A stretch of 64,000 nt of DNA from Aegilops tauschii subsp. strangulata. Lineage: Eukaryota > Streptophyta > Magnoliopsida > Poales > Poaceae. This document shows positions 1 through 11,829 of this stretch, piece after piece (the first letter of the stretch is position 1; each line of letters opens with the position of its first letter). A program made the translations under genes and the position numbers. The notes beneath the pieces are model-generated. The model saw nothing but the letters and a program-made list of their open reading frames with translations. It did no database searches and had not been told where the DNA came from. The stretch covers positions 142,802,885 to 142,866,884 of the forward strand of contig NC_053038.3 of the NCBI RefSeq assembly GCF_002575655.3, given 5' to 3'.

Positions 1-386
1 GTTCAGCTCGTTGGTGAAGGCGTTGTACATCACACTGCCCTTGCCCGAGAAGACTTAACCGCGTCCCAAGAGTATGCGACGTTAGGGCATCGAGCAGTGT
101 CGCCATCTTCGCCATACTCCGTCCACTCTGTCTGTTGCAGTTTCTCACGACAACCAACCGGCAGCCGCTCCCAACTCCAAATCGAGAGGGCCCAGACACA
201 CCCACACATCCCAGACGTTTTCTTGGTTCTCTGTGTTGCATCGTCCAACTACAAACAAAAATTGATGATCATATGACACAATTTAAAGCAGCACAAACAT
301 ACGTGAGATATATGATGTCTTACCGAACTTTGGGGTACGCGAGGCCGACTGACCCCCAGCTATACCATGCATCCCAGTCGGCCAGG
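1..386 (-). pseudogene. Fragment of a plant-mobile-domain (PMD)-like gene
   Basis: Read on the minus strand, 386..324 encodes LADWDAWYSWGSVGLAYPK, followed by a GTAAGA donor. After a 75-bp possible intron (323..249, ending TTTGTAG), 248..30 stays open and contains GCVWALSIWSWERLPVG. The pair SWGS...LAY and W-WERLPVG resembles the C-terminal half of PMD (aminotransferase-like) proteins found in plant transposons and MAIN-like genes. Near 38..1 the PMD-like reading moves to another frame (GSVMYNAFTNELN), so a frameshift is present, and the exon phases do not match at the putative splice. The copia LTR at 387 interrupts the upstream exon. Family assignment is from memory of motifs; the fragment is non-functional. 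Confidence 0.5.
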
Positions 387-1081
387 TGAAGGAAATATGC
401 CCTAGAAGCAATAATAAAGTTGTTATTTATATTTCCTTATATCATGATAAATGTTTATTATTCATGCTAGAATTGTATTAACCGGAAACTTAGTACATGT
501 GCGAATACATAGACAAACGGAGTGTCACTAGTATGCCTCTACTTGACTAGCTCGTTAATCAAAGATGATTAAGTTTCCTAACCATGGACAAGAGTTGTCA
601 TTTGATGAATGGGATCACATCATTAGAGAATGATGTGATTGACTTGACCCATCCGTTAGCTTACCACAACGATCGTTTAGTTTGTTGCTATTGCTTTCTT
701 CATAACTTATACGTGTTCCTATGACTATGAGATTATGCAACTCCTACCTGAGGAACACTTAGTGTGCTATCAAACGTCAAAACGTAACTGGGTGATTGTA
801 AAGATGCTCTACAGGTGTCTCCGATGGTGTTTGTTGAGTTGGCATAGATCGAGATTAGGATTTGTCACTCTGATTGTCGGAGAGGTATCTCTGGGCCCTC
901 TCGGTAATGCACATCACTATAAACCTTGCAAGCAATGTGACTAATGATTTAGTTACAGGATGTTGCATTACGGAATGAGTAAAGAGACTTGCCGGTAACG
1001 AGATTGAACTAGGTATGATGATACCGACGATCGAATCTCGGGCAAGTAACATACCGATGACAAAGGGAACAACATATGTTG
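387..1081 (+). mobile_element. Angela/WIS-type copia LTR, first part
   Basis: The LTR starts TGAAGGAAATATGCCCTAGA, the characteristic start of Triticeae Angela/WIS/Barbara copia LTRs, and reads in that family's order until 1081. It is broken at 1081/1082 by element B and resumes at 54025 after the duplicated pentamer TGTTG (1077..1081 and 54020..54024). No coding content is expected here; short ORFs in the stretch are incidental. Naming is by recognition, the break by direct reading. Confidence 0.9.
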
Positions 1082-4000
1082 TGTAACGCCCACGATGCGA
1101 CTATATCTCCCACGTGTCGAGGCACGACTTAGAGGCATAACCGCATTGTGGTTTTGTCGCAAGAAGGGTCATCTTCACACAATACCATGTAATGAACAAG
1201 AATGGGATAACGAGAGTTGGCTTACCAACGCCACTTCACACAATACATAAATATAGTTCATACATCATCCAAAAATCCACACATAGACCGACTATGGTCA
1301 AATCCAAATGAAAATAAGATAACCCCAAATGCTAGATCCCCGATTGTCCCAACTGGGCTCCACTACTGATCATCAGGAAAAGAAACATAGTATCGACCAC
1401 GTTCCTCGTCGAACTCCCACTTGAGCTCGGTTGCGTCATCTGCACTGGCATCGTCGGCACCTGCAACTGTTTTGGTAGAATCTGTGAGTCACGAGGACTC
1501 AGCAATCTCACACCTGCGAGATCAAGACTATTTAAGCTTATAGGAAAGGATGGTGTAATGAGGTGGAGCTGCAGCAGGCACTAAGCATATATGGTGGCTA
1601 ACATACGCAAAAGAGAGCGAGAAGAGACGCAACGCAACGGTCGCGAAGCTAGAAATGATCAAGAAGTGATCTTGAAACTACTTACGTTCATGCATAACTC
1701 AAACCGTGTTCACTTCCCGGACTCCGCCGAGAAGAGACCATCACGGCTACACACACGGTTGATGTAGTTTAATTAAATCAAGTGTCAAGTTCTCTACAAC
1801 CGGACATTAACAAATTCCCATCTGCCTCATAACCGCGGGCACGGTTTTCGAAAGATAATACCTTGCAGGGGTGTCCCAACTTAGCCCATTATAAGCTCTC
1901 ACGGTCAACGAAGGATAAACCTTCTCCCGAGAAGACCCGATCAGTCTCAGAATCCCGGTTTACAAGACATTTCGACAATGGTAAAACAAGACCAGCAAAG
2001 CCGCCCGAATGTGCCGACAAATCCCGATAGGAGCTGCACATATCTCGTTCTCAGGGCACACCGGATGAGCAGTCCGTACAACTAAAACCAGGCCTCAAGT
2101 TTCCCCGAGGTGGCGCTGCAAAGGGCTCTAGTTTGGACCAGCACTCAGAGGAACACTGGCCCGGGGGTTTAAATAAAGATGACCCTCGGGCTCGCGAAAA
2201 CCCAAGGGAAAAGGCTTAGGTGGCAAATGGTAAAACCAAAGTTGGGCCTTGCTGGAGGAGTTTTATTCAAGGCAAACCCGTATGACGAAAACTAGGGCGG
2301 CAAGAGGGGAACGAAACACCAGGCATAAGGCCGAGCCTTCCACCCTTTACCAAATATATAGATGCGTTAATTAAATAAGAGATATTGTGATATTCCAAAA
2401 AATCCATGTTCCAACATGGAACCAACTTCAACTTCACCTGCAACTAGCAACGCTATAAGAAGGGCTGAGCAAAAGCGGTAACTTAGCCAAACAACGATTT
2501 GCTAGGAAAGGATGGTTAGAGGCTTGACATGGCAAATATGGGAGGCATGATATAGCAAGTGGTAGGTAGCGCAGCATAGCAGATTAGAGCGAACAACTAG
2601 CAAAGCAAAGATAGAAATGATTTCGAGGGTATGGTCATCTTACCTGCAAGGTTCTCAGAGTTGTCGAAAGCTTGACCCTCGTAAGCGTACTCAACAGGTT
2701 CCTCGTTCACGAACTCGTCTCCCGGCTCTACCCAAAACAAGAACACAAGCAACGGAACCACAATCAATCACGGGAAATGCACAAGCAACATGATGCAAAA
2801 CATGTATGATATGCGAGATGTGGTATGCGATGCATATGCGTGCTCCGAAAGAAAAAGGGTGAACAAGGCATTAACTTGGCAAACCAAGTATGCCACTGGA
2901 AAGATGAGATGATTTCGGTCGAAATCGATATGAAGATCACCGGAAACGGATACACGGTTTGCAAATGGCAAGCAAAACAAGAATGACACGATTCTGCGAT
3001 TAACAGCATGATAGCACTTAGAATACAACAAGAAACTATGCTACAGCACTTCAACATAGCAACAACGCATATGGCAGTAATCTACAGGAGATGCTTGACA
3101 AAAGATGAACATTGAGCTATGGCTAGATCACAACATAACAGGTTCAAACAAGCATGGAATAAGTGCAAAAGATATCAGGTTCACAGACTTGGTGAAATTA
3201 CTGGACATGGCTGAAACAGCATCAGGTAGCAATGTTCAGAGCAAGAAACCAACATGCTACAAGAACTTAACATAGCAAAACAAGGCATGGCATGAATCTA
3301 CTAAAAGCATAGAACAAAAGTCCCTTACTGACCATGAGCCAAAAAGGACCAGGAGATATGATGGCACCCATGTAAACATAGCAAGTTTCGTTAACAGTTT
3401 CAGACTTAGCAGAAAACAGAGAATGACAGTAACAGAAATTATGAGGGCATCTTGGTGAGCTTGATTCACTCATCACAAAGCAATTCATGACACAACAATC
3501 ATACCTACATCAACATGGCATGTTTATGAAGCTAACCATGGTAAAAGAAAATACATAGCATGTATGGATAAACTACAACAACCTTGGCAAAATTGAATAT
3601 CATGTTAACAATCTACCAGGAATATTTTATAGCAAAAGTAGAGCAAGATTAATACATGATATGGCACTCCATAATTGCAAACAAGGGCATGGATGGATAG
3701 AGCACAACTATATCTACAAAACATCCTAAATGAACATCACCAAAAGGAGCATGGATATCTCTGAAGACACATGGATACAGGGAAACAAAATAACAGCAGA
3801 AACAGACAGTAAAATTACAGTCACTGAAAACAGAAACATCACGAAGCCTAGTTTGCATGCTTGTGCTAGTCACCACATAGATCACAAAAATACATGGCAT
3901 ACACCTCTGTAAAGATGGCATGGCATAGATAAAAACACATGTAGAGCTCCTACTCATAAGATGCACACATCAATTGCAACAAAAAAATACAAAACACCAA

Positions 4001-5268
4001 GTACTGATAAGTAACAGCAGGTAACAGCATATAGCACTCTTGCACCAGAGATTTGGGCATCAAGATGGACTCAAATGAGCATGGAATAATAGAACAAAAT
4101 GAAGAGCATCTCGAGACGAACATTTCGACATATTACACGCACGAAACGGAGCAGTATGCACAGAGATATGATGCGATGAACAGGAGCATGTAATGTAAAA
4201 TACACGGGACTTGGGGAAAATCAAGGGGAGGAAGAAGTCAACCTCTGAGAGATCTGGATCGGGCCGGCTCGTCGGCGCGCGAACCGAGGTTCGTCGGAGG
4301 AGAGGGAGACGGCGGCGGAGCTCAGGGAAGAGGGAGGAGGCCGCCGGAGTCGGGGAGAGGTGGACGCGGGGTCGGGGCGCGCGGGGGCGGCGGCGACCGG
4401 AGAGAGGTCGCGCTGGAGGCGGCGGACGGCGGCGAGGTCCGGCAGGCGGCGGGCGTGGGCTCCCGCGGCGGAGGCGACGGGCGCGGCGGCGCGGGGAGCT
4501 GCGGGCGAGGCGCGGGCCGCGGGGCGGCGGGCGGAGGCGACGCGGGCCGGGAGGGCCCCGCACGGGCCCCGGCGGGCTGGCGGCGATGTGGGCGCGGGCT
4601 GCCACGTTTCGCGCGGAGATTGGCTGCGGGCGGCGGCGGCTGAAGCGTCCGGCGGCGGTGGACATGTCCGGTGGCGGCGCGGCGATTTGATCTAGGGTTT
4701 GATCCGAATTTCGGAGGGGGAGGTGTTTTTATAGGTAGAGGGAGCTAGGAGACTCCAAATGGAGTGAGGTTTTCACCCACACGATCGTGATCGAACGGCC
4801 AAGAGCATGGAGGGGACTCAGAGGGGTTTTGTGCTGTTTTGGAGGGGGGTTTTGCTGCAACACCCAAAAGGACTTTGCAGTTACCCGGCTAACCGTTGGA
4901 GCATCAAACGACCTCCAAATGGAACGAAACTTGACAGGTGGTCTACCGGTGGTATACCAAGGCCACTTGACAAACCTTGGTCCATTCTGAGAACGTTTAA
5001 CACCCGCTCACGAAAAGAAACAAGAGGGGTGCGCCGGTGCATGTGGGAGTGCCGGATTGCAAAACGGACAACGGGGAAAATGCTCGGATGCATGAGACGA
5101 ACACATATGCAAATGAGATGCATATGATGACATGATATGAGATGCATGACATGAACAAAATGCAAAACGAAAGACAAAACCCAACCACGGAGGGAATATC
5201 ATAACACATAGCCGAAAATGGCAAGAGTTAGAGTTACAAATATGGAAAGTTACATCCGGGGTGTTACA
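1082..5268 (-). repeat. Element B LTR, left copy (3' LTR)
   Basis: It is 4187 bp, TG...CA bounded, and matches 49799..54019 throughout. Relative to the right copy it lacks about 63 bp after position 2277 (present at about 50994..51056 and in related LTR F, so this is a deletion). It carries extra GC-rich repeat units near 4510..4550. On the minus strand a TATAAAA box lies at 4733..4727, and a GC-rich leader (about 4690..4220) follows. A long AT-richer stretch (about 4200..2650) contains short minus ORFs that recur in the other LTR copy. The internal junction shows the purine-rich GTGGTGGAGTG (minus strand, about 5279..5269), the likely polypurine tract. Confidence 0.9.
4727..4733 (-). promoter_or_regulatory. 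TATA box in left LTR of B
   Basis: Minus-strand TATAAAA in the context CCTATAAAAACACC. It is followed about 40 bp downstream by the GC-rich leader and is conserved in the right LTR at 53483..53477. Because this is the 3' LTR copy, transcription from here would run out of the element toward position 1. Confidence 0.55.
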
Positions 5269-5304
5269 ACACTCCACCACTACGAGAGGATCCCGTCCTG
5301 AGAT

Positions 5305-5719
5305 CTAGGACTGAAAGAACTCCGGATATTCGGAACGGAGATGGTCCTCGTGTTCCCAGGTGGCTTCTCGGTCGGAATGGTGCGGCCACTTCACTTTCAG
5401 GAATTTGATTGACTTGTTGCGAGTCTTGCGCCTAGTTTCTTCAAGAATAGCAACGGGGTGCTCATGATAAGACAGATCTTCTTGGAGGTCAATCTCTTCG
5501 AAGTTGATGGTGCGCTCAGGCGTCTTGAAGCACTTGCGAAGCTGTGACACGTGGAACACATCGTGAACGTTCGCGAAGTTGGAAGGAAGCTCAAGTTGAT
5601 AGGCGAGGTCGCCTCTTTTGCCAATGATCTTGAAAGGACCCACGTATCTAGGGCCAAGCTTCCTTTTGATACCGAAGCGACGAGTGCCTTTCATTGGAGA
5701 GACGCGGAGGTAGACATGG
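5305..5719 (-). pseudogene. Element B polyprotein, C-terminal part (integrase end and chromodomain)
   Basis: This is the last part of B's gag-pol, separated from the rest (44827..48868) by insertion of element A. It carries the integrase C-terminal KLGPRYVGPFKI motif, the HDVFHVSQLRK box, and then a chromodomain-like stretch with FLKVKW and ATWEHED, ending YPEFFQS and a stop at 5307..5305. The reading frame matches the larger part when the 5-bp TSD is counted once, so A's insertion caused the break. Left alone this fragment has no start codon of its own in context. Confidence 0.9.
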
Positions 5720-6239
5720 TGTTGGGGATATAATTACTGGAGTCACCCGCCCAGGAGGGGCCGGGTTATATCATGACGATCATCACATGAAGCCCAATAT
5801 CAAGCTTGAGGATGGCGGTTCAGTAATGGGCCTAAGGCCTAGAGGCGGCTTAAGGCCCGTAGTGATAAACCGCCGTTAAGGCATGACTTGTAGTGTAAGG
5901 CAAGAATAGTTAAGAGTCCGAGCCGGACACTGTTTATAAGCCGGCCGGGACTCTGAGAGCCGCTGGGCGTTAACCTCTCTATATAAAGGGACGACCCAGT
6001 GGCGGTTCAGGACGGGTAAGATCAGATCGATAGCCAGGCATAGCGGTTTAGCTCCCTGGTCATCGAAACCCTAAGTAATTCCACCTCAACTGGAGTAGGC
6101 TTTTACCTTCACCGTAAGGGGCCGAACCAGTATAATCCTCGTGTCCTTTGTCCCGTTTAACCCCTTTAAGCTTCCTAGTTGCGATGGCTCCACGACTAAG
6201 TCCTTGCACGAGGACATCTGCCATGACAATTCCACGACA
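5720..6239 (+). repeat. Element A 5' LTR
   Basis: 520 bp, TG...CA. A TATATAAA box is at 5980..5987 and a gag ATG lies inside it at 6184. By eye it differs from the right LTR (44308..44826) at about 13 bases plus one 1-bp indel. The PBS region at 6240 reads GTTAGCGCCCAGCGTGGGG, two changes from the form seen in C and D. Confidence 0.93.
5980..5987 (+). promoter_or_regulatory. TATA box of A's 5' LTR
   Basis: TATATAAA in the context CCTCTCTATATAAAGGGACG. The same box occurs in every LTR of this family in the window (12088..12095, 24596..24603, 44567..44574 on plus; 28923..28930 and 41435..41442 on minus). It is the likely core promoter for gag-pol transcripts. Confidence 0.65.
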
Positions 6240-9200
6240 GTTAGCGCCCAGCGTGGGGCCAGCGCACGGTGGATTTGAGTTCTTGAAGGGCAGCTTCGAA
6301 GGGCTAAAGGGATACGCTGTGGGCCGGATGACCAAGAGTCGTCGCGGCAAGCTCTACATCAACGACGCAGGCTGGGGCCCCGACGCCGGCTCAATCGAGT
6401 ACGGGTACCGGGTCCCCTTCGGCGGAATCCACGTTTTCATTGGAAAGATCGGTGAGCCGGGCCCTGAGCCGGACATCGGCACCGACCTCATCAAGATGGC
6501 TCAGCGTGCGAGACCCGCCCGGGCTCTGCCCGCCTTTAAACGTGCTTTCGTGGGATGCATCCACGGAGGACTCTCTGAAGGATCTAGATCTAGCGACGAG
6601 ACGGCCATCTGATGATGAATCATCCACAGGTGAGACGGACTCGTTGTATCAACTTCAAGACGGCAGGCTCGGGGGTTGTTCCGATGGCGACAGTATTCCA
6701 GACCCTTTGGAGCCGCCAAGCCGGGATGGAATCTTCATGGCCGGCACGCAACCTGTTCAAAACTCCGCCGCTGGGGCAGGAGGCCCTGCGCACTCACCGG
6801 CTCAGGTGCTGATGGATCTCACGGATAAGATGACTGCCCTGCTAACCGCCACGGTCGTCCCAGCGGATCAAGCTCAACATGATGCGGAGGTGGCACAGTT
6901 AAAGCTGGATATAGCACGAGCCAAGGAAGATCTGGTAGCGGAAGGAATCAGGATGGCTGTAGAACGGGCGGCTCTGGACGCCCAGACTCAACTGATTCAG
7001 GCGCAGTCTTTTCGGCTCATGATGGATTAGAATGCATCCAATGAGATCATGAGAAGGAGGCATCAGAAGGCTCAATCTCGGCTCCCTCCGGTTTATGATC
7101 CTCGAAACCTCTTCAACACGCCCGGTGCAGGGCCCAGTAACCCGCCAGAAATCAAAGCACCTGGGGCTGGAACGCCGGTTCAGCCGCAAGTGATGGGGCC
7201 TCCCCGTGTGAATACTGCCCTACCTCAATACGTGCCAATACCACCGGGTCAATTCTAATCTGTTGGAAAACATGATTGCTGCAGTGGCGCGACTGGCGGC
7301 TCTCCCAGTCGAGGGTGACTCTCCAACGGCGGTCGAAACCCGCAGGGTCAGAGAACTTCTTCAGACGGCTCTGGCACAACAGGAGGCATATTCATATAGC
7401 CGGGACAGGATTCATCCAACTCCTCGTCCAAACCGGAGCCCAAGTTATAGCAGACACATGGTTTCAGCGACCGGCTCAAGCAACGTCCGGCGCCGTGACT
7501 TGCCAACTAGCCATGGCCCAGCGCATAATGGAGCCTTTAACACGGTAGACCAAGACAGAGCACGTCAAGAGGCGGAACAGGCGGCTCAGCTGACAGCTTA
7601 CCAACCCCTCCCGGTTTATCCAATGGCGTCTATCGAGGCGGGCATAGCTACGAGGACCGGAGGTGTCCCTTGTCTGGTGCCGGCTCTCCGTAACGAACGT
7701 TTGCCCAAGGATTTCAAAGGACCTAGGAAGGTACCTAATTACACGGCTGATTTACAGCCCGGAGCATGGATTGAGAGCTACGAGATGGCTATGGAGTTGC
7801 TGGAGGTCAGCGAACCGGCAATGGCCAAATACTTCACCATGATGTTGGATGGGACTGCCCGCACTTGGTTGAAGGGACTGCCACCCAATTCCATCGGGTC
7901 ATGGGCAGAGCTAAAAGCCCGGTTCATCCAAAACTTCAAAGATACATGTAGGCAATCTATGTCAATTATGGATTTGACTAACTGCAAGCAGCAAGAAGGC
8001 GAGTCTACAACCCATTGGGTAAGCCGGGTCAAAGAGATAATACATTCGTCTGATAAGATGGATGCCGGCTCTGCGGTCTTGATGTTGGAGCAAAATTGTC
8101 GTTTTGCGCCCCTGAAGATGAAGCTTGGGCGGCTCAAGCGCGATTGCAACGATATGGGTACGCTGATGGCGGCTCTGGTCAAGTACGCCGACTCTGATAA
8201 TACCAAGGATCCCACGTCTGATGAGGAAAAGACAGGGAAGGGAAAGAAGAATGGCAACGGCAAGGGCCCTCAGCATAACCCGGCGAGTCAGGGAGGTAAT
8301 AAGCGTAAGGCCGATGATGGTATGGAGTTTGTGGCCAACACCAACACACAGGGTAACAATCACCGACGTAAGGGGAAACAGCCTCCCCAGTCTGGCGGGT
8401 CAGGCCTGACGCTTGAGCAATTGTTAAATGAGCCCTGCCCAAGGCATGGCTCTAGGGAGAAGCCGGCCACTCATCTATGGAAAGACTGCGCGATCATGAA
8501 AGCTTTCAAGAATTCTAGCATGTTCAACGGTAACAATGGACAGGGCGGCGGCTCAGGAGGCGGCGGCTTTCATGGCCCGGGCGGCAGTTCAAATTCCAAT
8601 TTTCAGAATTTTCAAGGTAACCAAGGTGGTTTTAACCAGCAATCTGACCGGGGTAATCAACAGCAGCAGCAGGGGGGATACCAGACCAATCCAAAGCAGC
8701 TCAATAGTGGACAGTATCATGTGTTTACGACCAGTTTGTGCAAGCGAGACCAGAAGCTTCATAAGAGGGCTGTGAATGCTGTTGAGCCGGCGGTTCCACG
8801 TTACTTGCGATGGTCTGAGCAGCCTATTGTATGGAGTAGGGAAGATCACCCACCCCGGGTTGATAATCCGGGTCACCTGGCCTTGGTGGTGGCTCCTCAG
8901 GTTGGTGGGTATAAATTCACTAAAGTGCTCATGGACGGAGGCAGTAGCATCAACATCCTCTATTATGAGACCTTCCGTCGTATGGGATTAACTGATAAAA
9001 ACTTCAACCAGTCCAACACTGTTTTCCATGGGGTGGTGCCCAGTAAGTCGGCATATCCAGTTGGTAAGATCGAGCTGGAAGTAGCCTTTGGAGATGAGTA
9101 AAACTACAGGGCGGAAAAACTGACTTTTGAGGTGGTCAAAATAAGAAGCCCGTACCATGCTTTATTTGGGCGGCCGGCTTAGGCCAAGTTCATGGCACGG

Positions 9201-11829
9201 CCGTGTTACGTATATTTGCAGCTCAAGATGCCGGGTCACAATGGGACCATTACGGTTCATGGCAGCCGAAAGATAGCTTTGGAGTGCGAGGAAGGTGACG
9301 CGTCTTACGCTGAATCTATTTGTGCAACAGAGGAGTTGAAGTTTTATAAGGATAATGTTGACCCGGCAGATATGACGTCTCTGAAAAAGCCAACCATGGA
9401 GCATGAGCCGGTAATGAAATTTAAGTCGGCCGATGAGACTAAGCTTGTTGACTTTGTTCCAGGTGACTCATCTAAGCAGTTCAGAATCAGCGCCAATCTG
9501 GATCCTAAATAGGAAGGCGCTCTCATCGAGTTCATCCGTGAGAACCGGGACATCTTTGCATGGAAACCTTCTGACATGCCGGGTGTACCGAGAGAACTCG
9601 CTGAGCACACTCTTAATATTGATCCAAAATTTAAGCCAGTCAGGCAATTCCTCCGGTGGTTTAATGAGGAGAGGCGGAAGGCCATTGGTGAGGAAGTAGC
9701 TCGGCTCTTGGCGGCCGGGTTCATTGTGGAAGTCTTTCATCCAGAATGGTTAGCTAACCCGGTGCTCGTACTCAAGAAGAAGGGCACCTGGCGCATGTGT
9801 GTGGATTATACGGATTTAAACAAGGCTTGTCCGGCTGATCCTTTTGCTCTCCCTCGTATTGATCAAATTATTGATGCTACGGCGGGTTGTGAGCGTTTGA
9901 GTTTTTTGGATGCATACTCTGGTTACCATCAGATCAAAATGGCTGTTAAGGACCAAGAGAAGATGGCGTTCATTACTCCCTTTGGAGCCTTCTGTTATGT
10001 GTCTATGCCTTTTGGGCTCAAGAGTGCACAGGCGCCTTACCAGCGTTGCGTGCAGAATTGTCTTCATAATCAGATTGGGTGCAACGTTCATGCCTATGTG
10101 GATGATATTGTGGTCAAATCCAGAGAGAATGAGACCTTGATAGATGATCTGAGAGAGACCTTTGATAATCTCCGGGTCTACAAGATGATGCTTAACCCGG
10201 CCAAGTGTGTTTTTGGTGTTCCTGCAGGCAAGCTCTTGGGTTTTCTGGTTTCTCATAGAGGCATTGAAGCTAACCCGGAGAAGATCAAGGCAATCACCTC
10301 TCTGGCTAAGCCGGCGTGCATAAATGACGTCCAGCGTCTGGAGGGTCGCATCGCTGCTTTGAGTCGATTTATAAGCCGGTTGGGCGAAAAGGCCATACCA
10401 CTGTATCAGATGATGAAGAAAATAGATGACTTTGTCTAGAGTGATGCTGCTAATGCTGCTTTTTGAGGATTTGAAAAGACAGTTAGCTGAGCCGCCAGTC
10501 CTTGCTGCTCCTGTCGATAAGGAGCCCTTATTGTTGTATGTAGCCGCTAACACACGAGCCGTCAGTGTGGCCGTCGTGGTGGAGCGCAAGGAGGCGGGTA
10601 AGGAACATCCGGTTCAGCGGTCGGTTTACTACGTCAGCGAAGTACTCATTGAGTCCAAGCAACGGTATCCACATTGGCAGAAGCTTGTTTATGGGGTGTT
10701 CATGGCAAGCCGGAAGCTTAAGCATTATTTCCAGGGCCACCCCGTCATTGTGGTTAGTTCTGCTCCTCTAGGAGATATCATCCAAAACAGAGAAGCCACC
10801 GGAAGAGTTGCTAAGTGGGCCATTGAACTTGGGCCTCATGATTTAAAGTATGTGCCACGCACTGCTATCAAATCTCAAGCATTGGTAGACTTCATCAACG
10901 ACTGGACAGAACTGCAGATGCCTGAGGAGAGACCAGATAACACATACTGGACTATTCACTTCGACGGGTCCAGGCAGTTGGAGTGCTCGGGGGCTGGAGT
11001 CGTTTTAGCTTCCCCTCGAGGTGACAAATTTCGTTATGTGCTACGGTTGATGTTTCCCTGTACTAACAATGTAGCTGAGTATGAGGCCTTGCTCCATGGT
11101 CTTCGGATGGCTAAGGAGATGAGCTTAAGCTGGGTGAGATGCTTTGGCAACTCAGATTTGGTGGCTCAACAGGTATCAGGCAAGTGGGATTCCAAGGACC
11201 CCCTCATGGCGGCTTATCGCCGTAAAGTTGATGCCATCGCTGGGCATTTTCAGGGTTATCAAGTGGAGCACATTGACCACAGAAAGAACGAGGCGGCTGA
11301 TGCCTTAAGCCGGCTGGGCTCTCAGCGTAAGCCGGTGCCGCCTAATACTTTCTTGGATATTCTGCATAACCCTTCTGTCAAGTTGCCTACAAAGGAAGAC
11401 TTGGCTGTTCCTGACCCAGAGGCACAGTTGGTGGCGGCTCTTCACATCACCCCAGACTGGACAGTACCATATTTGGCTTACATGACCCGGGGAGAGTTGC
11501 CTGAGGATGAAACTTTGGCCAGACAGATAACCCGGCGGTCTAAGTCAATGATAATTATCAATGGTGAGCTACATCGCCGCAGTATCACTGGAACTTTCCA
11601 GCGTTGTGTTTCCCCTGAGGAAGGCCAAGATATTTTGCGTGAGATTCACGAGGGGGATTGTGGCCATCATGCCGGCTCAAAATCCCTTGTGGCTAAAGCT
11701 TTTCGTCATGGTTTTTATTGGCTGACGGCTCATGCTGATGTAGAGGATTTGGTCAGTAAATGTGACGGTTGTCAGAAGTTCTCAAGACGTGCTCACGTGC
11801 CGGCTCAAGAGTTGAGGATGATCCCAATC
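6184..11829 (+). pseudogene. Element A gag-pol pseudogene, first part
   Basis: The gag frame starts at the LTR ATG 6184 and runs across the PBS. Order of parts: an N-terminal domain (GGFEFLKG...RVPFGGIHVFIGKIG), a gag core with MLDGTARTWLKGLPPNSIG (near 7840), a CX2HX8HX4C motif at 8436..8489, a Gly/Gln-rich tail, a protease with MDGGSSINIL (near 8930), RT with YVDD at 10094..10105, a degenerate RNase H, a second RNase H (HFDGS...AEYEALLHG), and the integrase zinc domain. Breaks include a frameshift near 6610, TAG at 7028..7030, TAA at 9099..9101, TAG at 10437..10439 (Trp to stop) and a frameshift near 10460. The TAG at 9510..9512 is shared by all family copies and may be functional. Element C interrupts the integrase at 11829. 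Confidence 0.9.
9510..9512 (+). other. Conserved UAG between protease and RT frames (copy A)
   Basis: It follows the codons for ANLDPK and is in frame with the downstream EGALIEFIRENRDIFAWKPSD reading. The same codon is at the same place in C (15614..15616) and D (37932..37930), which suggests a programmed readthrough site and not a chance mutation. Confidence 0.55.

Noticed and set aside
2764..3057. Hydrophobic Cys-rich minus ORFs also found at 51543..51947
   Set aside because: Their recurrence is explained by the two LTRs of B being copies of each other; start regions differ and no domain is seen.
4211..4690. Plus-strand Arg/Gly-rich ORF of 159 codons (and its copy at 52991..53440)
   Set aside because: It is a frame in the GC-rich LTR leader, opposite to the direction of transcription, with low-complexity composition and no domain.
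7778..8263. Minus-strand ORFs opposite gag (also at 14063..14380 and, on plus, 39149..39634)
   Set aside because: They recur only because gag is conserved among A, C and D. Unlike the real antisense gene they have no promoter, introns or domain.
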